From contig CM046842.1 of assembly GCA_025618425.1 (NCBI GenBank), forward strand, positions 34,477,188 through 34,541,187: a stretch of 64,000 nt of DNA, written 5' to 3'. The DNA is from Heliocidaris tuberculata (Eukaryota > Echinodermata > Echinoidea > Camarodonta > Echinometridae). The notes beneath the pieces were generated by a model. That model was not told the DNA's origin. It ran no database searches and saw only the letters and a list, made by a program, of their open reading frames with translations. Numbering within the stretch: position 1 is the stretch's first letter; every line of letters starts with the position of its first letter. Below are positions 29,101 through 38,100 of the stretch, one piece after another. Made by a program: the position numbers and the translations under genes.

Positions 29101-32100
29101 GTCCATGGTAGGTCATTTCGAGTAAACTAAAAAAGACTTTATTTTTTTAAAATTTGTCCAATAACATTATATTTGACTATGATGGTAAAGCAACATCACA
29201 AATACAAATTTAAATGTACATTGTTATCATGATTAACATTCACGTTACTTGTGGAGGGGTCCTTTTGTTTGATGGACTTGGGTCGTTTTTTTAATCACAT
29301 GGACTTGGGTCATTCTTTGAAACATTATACAGAGTAGGCTACTGTAGTCATAGGTCTTCTAGAAAGAATACATAATAGAGTTGTGTTACTTTTTTCAGCT
29401 TTTAATCAGTATGGCTTACAAATCTGTGGTTGCATACTACGGCACAACGTCCCCTCATCACCTAGCATGTTAATTCATGGGATAGCGCGTGTGTATTTGT
29501 GTGTTAAATGAGGGCACAATGTATGTGTTATGCCAAAGGGCGCTATGATATGAATGTAAAACTGACCCAAGTCCTGGACTTGGGTCATTCTTACATTCAT
29601 ACTAGATTTCACTCATTCGTTTTAGGCACTTCGGGGGGAATTCAAGTTTATCATTTATACACAAGATGGGCTCATGTATAAGCAACAATTTCCCATGTTT
29701 AACTCAATTTGGCCAAAAATTGGACTTCGGCCGTTTTTATATTCAGGTCTTCAATTGCATCTTTCATCATTCTTGTACTTGTAGCTATGTAATAATATTA
29801 ATATTAACGATACCATAATAAAATTCTATTCTTGTATTATGCATATCACATTATGGTATAATGTTTATCTTGGCTTTGGAAAGTATCAAAAGGTTCTTGA
29901 CATATTTCATGAACCCATAATCTGCCAAAACTTTTTACACTAATTTGCGTAGAGCTGCTTCGTACATGTGTAGTAATGCGTGCTGGAGTGCCAAAGCCTT
30001 GTACATGAGCCTCCATAGCAGTGCCACGTAATGTACAGTCGCATTGTTTGTTCGTGCGTAAGCACCCCAAATTAAACCTGACATAGGGGGATTAATGGCT
30101 GGCACAATAGGAGTTAGCACAGTAGCTCTGGGTTAGGTACTTGTACAGGGCGCAGATTAATGATTAGATAGTCGGAGAACGTGTTTGCTTTACAGTGATT
30201 GATCAATACCAAATTATTCACTTGTTTGATGACTCTAAGTTGAGGATAGAATGGCAGAAACAGTTCCAAAATTGCTCTTTGAAAAAAGAAAAGGTAATAT
30301 TTCTGTTAATCTCACTTACTCTTATACAGCGTGATATTTAAGTGCTACATGTACATAGTGAAAGTTATTTATTTTCTCCCCATTCTCTTATTTTGTTTCA
30401 GTGATGGAGATGGTATTATCGACATTGCTGATAACTGTTTGGTTATACCAAATGCAGACCAAACAGATACAGATAGTGATGGCATTGGTATGTTATTTGC
30501 TGTATATATTTCATCATTAATTATCTTTACTTGATGATGATAAAGAGAAGAGAGAGAGGGAGAGATAGATCTTAATGGAAGGAAAGAAATAGACTGAGGG
30601 TGAGATAGAGAGGGATAAAACGATCTAGATAAAAAATGATAGAGACATATAGACAAAAAGGGTGAGAGATTATTGGAGGGAGAGAAACAGATTGATATTC
30701 TGTGACAGTGAGATAGAGAGAGAGAGAGAGAGAAAGAAAGAGAGAGATAATGGTCATAAAGAATATATACACAGATAACAGTGAACACACAACCAAACAC
30801 ACACCCACATGCATGCACACACATATACCCACAACCACATGCACCTCCCACACCACACACACACACACATACCTGTGCGCGCATATTAACCGATGACATC
30901 TTTTACAACCTAGAATTTGACCGCATAACCGATGACCTGTGTGTGTAGAATTCAACCGCATAACCGATGACCCGTCTGAAATTTTACTATACAACCGACG
31001 ACTTGTTCGTGTAACACTAACTGATGACCTACCCCTATATGCAAAAGCATGTAATTTGGGTCTAACTGCGCAGGTCTGCCAACCGATGACGTCATCGGTT
31101 CGCTGTGTGTCATCGGTCCGAATGTAAAGTTCATGCATATGTCATCGCTTTAAATGGGTGCACATACACACACACACACGCACACACGCGCAAACCCTCC
31201 AATAGTGCCTAGATACATGTACATATATTTAAGTTGTTTCATATCTTCTATAGATGACAAATAAGTCCTTTAATATTGGCATGTTTGTGTAAATATGTAT
31301 TGTATTAAATCCTGTATACCTTTACCATGACAATCATATGCCTTTCCATACATGTGTCTGTTAGTTTTTACTGTGAAGGGGCAAGGAAAAATTGAGATTT
31401 GTCATAATTTTGCGCTATCTTCATTAGATGTGAAAATGGCAGATGAACAAATTTAAGATGATACATATGTTTTTTATATTATTGTATTAAATTATGTTAT
31501 TCCTGTCTTCATTGAAATTTGTTACAGTGGAACCTCGTTATAACAAACACCTTGGGACCAAGGAAATTACCTCTTTATATCGAAACTTTGTTATATCAGG
31601 GCTAAAAAACAATGAAATACAAAGAAATGGGACCAGCAAAATTACCTTGTTATAACGAGAGTTTTTTATAACACTGCTCTTTAAAAACAGGTTCCACTGT
31701 ATGAGTATACACATTTTAATTCTCTGAGTAATACGAGGCCTTGTTACTTCTCTGCCCCTTCTTTTGTTTGTGGATCACGGCACATGATTTCGTATTTTCA
31801 ATTTGAATTGGTGGCATGAGAAGATATACAGAGAAATTGAGAGAAATTGAGAGAAATTGAGAGAGAGAGAGAAAGACAGAAAGACAGAGAGAGAGAGAGA
31901 GAGAGAGTGGAAGGATCGATAGATTGATATAATTTTCTATTCTTGTATGTACATAACACGATAAAAACTACTTTCGAAAAATAAACTCAAAGGCAATTTC
32001 AAAGGCCTATTGTACTGCCCATAGAAATTAGGTTGGGATTACGTAATACACCATTATAATGTTCGCACATTTCTAAATGTGATAGACAGGGCTATTGAAA

Positions 32101-35100
32101 TTGTCTTGAGTTTATTTTTTCGAAAGTAGTTTTTATCGTGTTACATGTACTTATACATGTTAAAGATATCTATTGTAACATGATCATTTATCTCTATCAA
32201 TTCTAAAGGTGATGAATGTGATGATGATAAAGATGGTGATGGAGTGCCAAACGGCTCTGACAACTGCCCTCTATATCCCAACACTGGCCAGGATGATGAT
32301 GATGGTATGTAATCTCTCTTTTACCCTTTCTATCTCTTTATCTCTCTCTCTTTCTCCTCCTTTTCTCTCTTTCTTTTAATGATATTCTCTAACTGAAATA
32401 AATTTTAAAAAACATCTTTTAGATACATTTTAATAATGCTATTTGTGCCACCTTTTGGTTTTCTGTGTCCTGTTGTAGGTAACCTCATAGGGGATGTATG
32501 CGAGACAGACTATGATGATGATGGAGTAATAGATGATAATGATATCTGTCCTAAGAGTAATCGCTACCACACTACGACCTTTGACCCCTACATCTCAGTC
32601 AACCTGGAGATGGTCAATGATCGGCCATCTTGGTATTTAACAGATTTAGTAAGTCACTGTAATTTGTTTTTAATCAAACATTGTGGAGTTGTGCTTTCTG
32701 TAGGAGTGTCTGTCTGGAAAATGTCGATTGTTGATGATGCTTAATTTTGGCATGACGATTTTTGCAAGGTTTCAGGTCAAAAGATTTGCTGATTTGGTTA
32801 CTTTTCTTATTTTAAGATGTTAGAAAAAGGTGTCCAAGCAAAATTTTGCACCTTACTTACATTTGAAATTTTCATCCATTCCATCCTCTTTGATGTTGAT
32901 TGGTTATGATACCCTCACACCAGTATATTTTTCTTCTCTTATCCTCTATGTTTCTCACCTTTGTGTGTGTGTGTATGTGTATGTGTGTATTTCTCTCTCT
33001 CTTTCCCTTAATCTCTCTATCTCTCTCCCTTGATGTATTTCAGTGTCTCTGAATTACTTTTTTTGTCTTTTCTTTCCCAGGGCAAGGAGGTTCATTTGTT
33101 TAATTCCTCCTCAATCTCATCTCCTGTGATGCTGATTGGCTACGATACCCTTGGACCAGTTGACTTCCGTTGCACCATGTATGTGAACGGTGATGATGGT
33201 GGTAACTACATGGGCTTTGTTTTTGGTTACCAGAGCAATAGAAAGTTCTATGTAGCGATGTGGAAACACACCAATCTCAACAAAGATACTCAGTATGCTG
33301 GTATCAAAGGATTACAGATTAAGGCAAGTTGTGTTTACACTTTTATTTAATCTATTGTAACTTCATAGATTGACTTACAACATACATGTACTTTGTAACC
33401 TTTAAGTGCTGGGTGTAAATTTGAGTATAAATGCTCAAAAGCTCGTATTTTTATTGTTTGAAGGTATTTTTTTCAAGCTCAGAATGATAATAAAGTGTGC
33501 GACTTCCTGCCTGTAATGTATAGACTTTGTGAAATATTTTAATGAATGTTCCATAACTTTTGCGTTGCTGTTTTGGTCAACAGAAGGTACACTCAACATC
33601 TGGGCCCAGTACAACTTTAGCCAATGCTCTTTGGCACTCCTACACAACAACCAATGAGGTAGAATTGATGTGGCATGACCCTTTAATGCAGGGATGGCAA
33701 CATAGGACAGCTTACCTGTGGAGACTCACTTATAGACCATCTATTGGGCTTATGAGGTATGGAATGGCTTTATATAGTTGTCATGGTGATGGTAATGATG
33801 ATGGTGGTGGTGATGATTATAATTAATGATAATGATGATGCATCCTGGTTGCGATGTTGATGACGATGATGATGGTGGTGATGCTGATAATAATGATTGT
33901 GGTGGTGAGGATGATGATGATGGTAATGATGGTGATGACAGTGATTAATGGTGGCAGTAATGATGAGGATAATGGTGATGATGCTGATAATGTTTAAGTA
34001 CAGTTCTCATTGTACAATCATCTAAAGGATGCAAGGAAGAGAGCATGACTGAATTTGATTGCCATAGGACTTTTTTTTATAGTAATGAAGGTATAATGCA
34101 TTGGTGAATAATAATTTGTTCAGGGTAATAATTTAAAAAGAAAAGGAAAACACAAAGTAGGGATTAAACGCTAACATGCTGTGGGCTGTGGGCATGCCAT
34201 GGGCGGCAAATCCCACCCAAACATTTGAGTGTTAAACATTTTGTTTAGGCTCAGAATGGCTTGAAAATTCTTCCTCATAAAGAAACCTGTGCCTTCAATA
34301 TAATGTTTATTCCTATGCTTTGCCCAGTTTGCTCAAGAAAAAACTCATTGAAAGTTAATAGTTAATGCTTGAAAATTTACTTTTGAGAATTGCTCAAAAT
34401 TCTGGTGGGAAAGGGTTACGCATGTCAACAGAGTGATTGAAAGCAAAGAGGGCTATATTCCACTCAACTCCTCATCTGATACCAGTTTTCTTTTCGGGTC
34501 TGTGTTTTCAGAGTTACCATCAAGTCAGGTGACGTGACCTTGACAGATACTGGTGACCTTTATGATTCGACCTTCCTGGGAGGTCGTCTTGGTGTCTTTG
34601 TTTATGATCAGCCTGATGTCGTCTTCTCTCATATGAAATACGAGTGTGCTGACAGGTTTGTGCTGTAGGATTACCAGTGTCTATTATCAACTAAGACTTT
34701 TGATTGATTGATTGATTGATTGTTTTATTTACCACCAAAAAAATTTATGAACAATACATTTTCATACAATGATATTTACATGTAAAAGAAGAAAAGCATT
34801 GGATGATAAAAGGGGCCAGATAATATCACATCTGCTAGTCGAGTCTAACCCACAACAGAAAAACAAGTATTTTAGTAAAGTTCAGCATACAATTATTGAA
34901 TTACCATTGCATTGATTGATAATAGTTAACAGTGAATTACGAAAAGTAGAAAGCTACGATGTTAAATACATTTCTTGTACATATACAGACTATTTACATA
35001 AATGTCTTCATTTATAATTTACTCAGCAAGTGTGTTGTAACATAATTCCAAAATCTACTACTTATATACATGTACATTTATATAGTCTATATATGTAAAC

Positions 35101-38100
35101 CCTCTGGACATATGAATGTTACCGATATGCGTGTAGGTTGTTGCATGTGTATCCTCTGTCAAGAACCAGAAGGATGTTTACTCATATACTTTGACTCAGT
35201 AATAATGCCCCCTTTTGGCTTAGAGTAGATAATCATTTTACAAACCCCTTAGAAAAACAGCTATTGGCTGACAAGGGCAATCCAACACATGAGTGGTGAA
35301 TAAATGAATAAATCAAATCAAATCGAATCAACCTGCAAATTTAAGACTATATTCAACAAAAGTCTTGGAACCGAAAGGAAGAGCAAAATGGCAATAGATG
35401 GAGCACAAATGCTAGATACTTGATGAAAGTTAGTTCACTGATTAATGTTCTGTTCAATTTCCATTTTATCCTGGGGTAATAAAAGAAACTATTTTGATTA
35501 GTATGATGTATATGGCATAATGATAGACCAAAACTGAATAAATGGTTTTTACGTTAGTCAACAGTCTGAATGGCCATTAGCTGTGGAAATGTCTTAATCA
35601 AGAATTTTTTACTACCTAATGATAATCACCTTATATTTTACAGAAAAATATTTCATCTCTTGAGAGTGTTTCCTATATAAAATACCAAATGACAATATAC
35701 ATCACAATCATATGACCCTTTGATTGGTATTTGCAGCTGAATTTCACATTAACCAAATGTTGTTTTGAGTTGTGATGGCATGTTCAATATTTGCTGGTCC
35801 TTAACCTTCCATAATTTCTTTCCTGTTCTGTACTAGGTTGAACCAAGCTCTTCAGTTTGATGGTTCCGATGATTATGTAATACTACCTGGTATACAGACA
35901 TTAGATATTGATGAGAGTTTTACATTAGAAGCATGGTGCTATCTAGAGGCTGGATATCCAACCTCAACACTACCGGTGTTTGGAGCGGCAGATAACAGTT
36001 TATATCTTATCATAGAAGATGGGTAGGTGCATTGAATGGTTTAATATTTGGTTTTCATGATAATGTTAATAATAACGATAATAACCAGTTCTTGTACAGG
36101 GCATGTAATTTTATGCTATAACATCCCTGTTCGCTTCCCAAGGGTTTGGATATTAGTACCCTAGCTTAAGCTCCAGGGGCCATATCACAGTGCATTTCCA
36201 GGAATAAATCCTGCTAGAAAGCTATTTAACACCTGGGTGGAGAAAGACAACCATAGATAAATGCCTTATCTAATGTCATACTCACCGGGCAAAGCTTTGA
36301 TCCCTTAACCTTTTGATTGAGAGTCAAGTGAATGAACCGCTATACCACAAACATCCCCACACTGCAATTTTCAGGGGACCATGCAATCACCGGAAAAATA
36401 ATTTGTGGATAGCTAGCATGTATGAAATCAGCCCAAAAAGCTTTCTACAAGCAGTCCACAGTGAAATCATAGCCATTTATTTGATTGTTTTATATCGTTT
36501 CAGCTCTGTCCATGGGAAGTATGGTAGTTTCTATGTGAATGCTACAAGCGCTCCACTGGTAGAGGATGCATGGAACCATGTAGCTCTCAGGCTAGATGCT
36601 CAAGGTTTGTTTATCCAAATATCTTTTTTTAACTAGCAGTGCAACAACATCAATTCATTCAGCTCAAACTTCATGTATTGTGAGTAATCTGGGCCTTTTA
36701 CAGAAATTGTAATTATTTTTTGATCTACATGTATGTGAAATTATATTGATGTTTTAATTTGTATATGAATTTAGTGTGAGTTAATCAAACTATATTACAT
36801 GTAGATCCATGCAATTAAAGTGAAGAGTCAGCCTACCTTTGGATTTTGTAACCAAGTTTGAATTTATGTTTTAAGATAGTGAGGCTATTTTATGTATTTT
36901 TTTTTCAAACCAGAATGCATCTTATCTGTGTTTGTGAATGGAACATCAGAAGGTCAAACCAGCAGTGTACCAGCTCTTACTTGGGTAGGTAACAAATTTT
37001 TTCAAATTGTCTTCTGTCTGCGTCAAGTGTCTCGAAACCACTGTAAACTAGTTCGTGGACATCCCAGAGAAATGTGTGTTAATGGGAGTGTCCATGATCA
37101 TACACTTATTACTGTTTCGAGAAACTGGCCCCAGTTTTCCTATCTGTCTTGCTCTCTCTCTCTCCCTTCATTTCTCTCCCTGTCCCTATGTCTCTTAATC
37201 TCCCTCTTCTCACTTTCTCTATTTCTATCTCTCCTGTCCTCTGTCCCTGTATCCAAGCCTCATATTTTCTCTCATAACCAAACCTTAAAATTATACATGT
37301 AGCAGTATTTTAAGTGATCACTATGTGAGTCCCTCTCTCTCCCTATGTCTCTTAATATTTTTTTTCTCTCTCTCTCTTCTCACTTTCTTTATTTCTATTG
37401 CTCCCATCCTCTCTCCCTCTCCAAGCTTCATATTCTCTCCTTAATTATGATCAAACCTTAAAGCTCTAGCAGTATTTTAACCCGTTGACTACTGAATTCT
37501 CTCATTCCCATAGACTTAATACACAGGCCACTCGGTTCCCGTAGGCAGTGGGTTAAATGATTTTTATGTGAGGGTTGTGGTCTAGTGGATAAGTCTCCGG
37601 ACCGTGAACCACAAGGTGCAGGGTTCGAATCCCTGCCGCAGCACTAACACCCTGTAAGACATTAATCTACATTTGCCACACTCGACCCAGGTGTAGTAAG
37701 TGGGTACCTGGTCGGAGTTATTCTTTGAATATACTGAGGGCTACGGTTGCTGGAGCTGAAGCCGGGGTAATAATATCCAAAGTCCTTTAGAAGCACATAC
37801 ATACGTTATACAGATCACGTATCATATTGTACATGGGTAATACAAGAACTGAATATCCTTTCCATCATTATTATGAATCTCCTCTTACAGGACTCTGATG
37901 TGAATTTATATCTTGGAACTGATAACAGCAGTAATCTCTTTGAGGGAACTATGGACGAGGTTCGAGTATGGGGTCTAGCTCTACTGGACTCTGAGATAGA
38001 AGAACATATGCAGCTTGCTGGACTTGACTGGCAGAAACACAAGAAACTACTAGATGGTCATTATGCCATGGATAGTGAGAGTGATGGTGAGTTCCATGAG

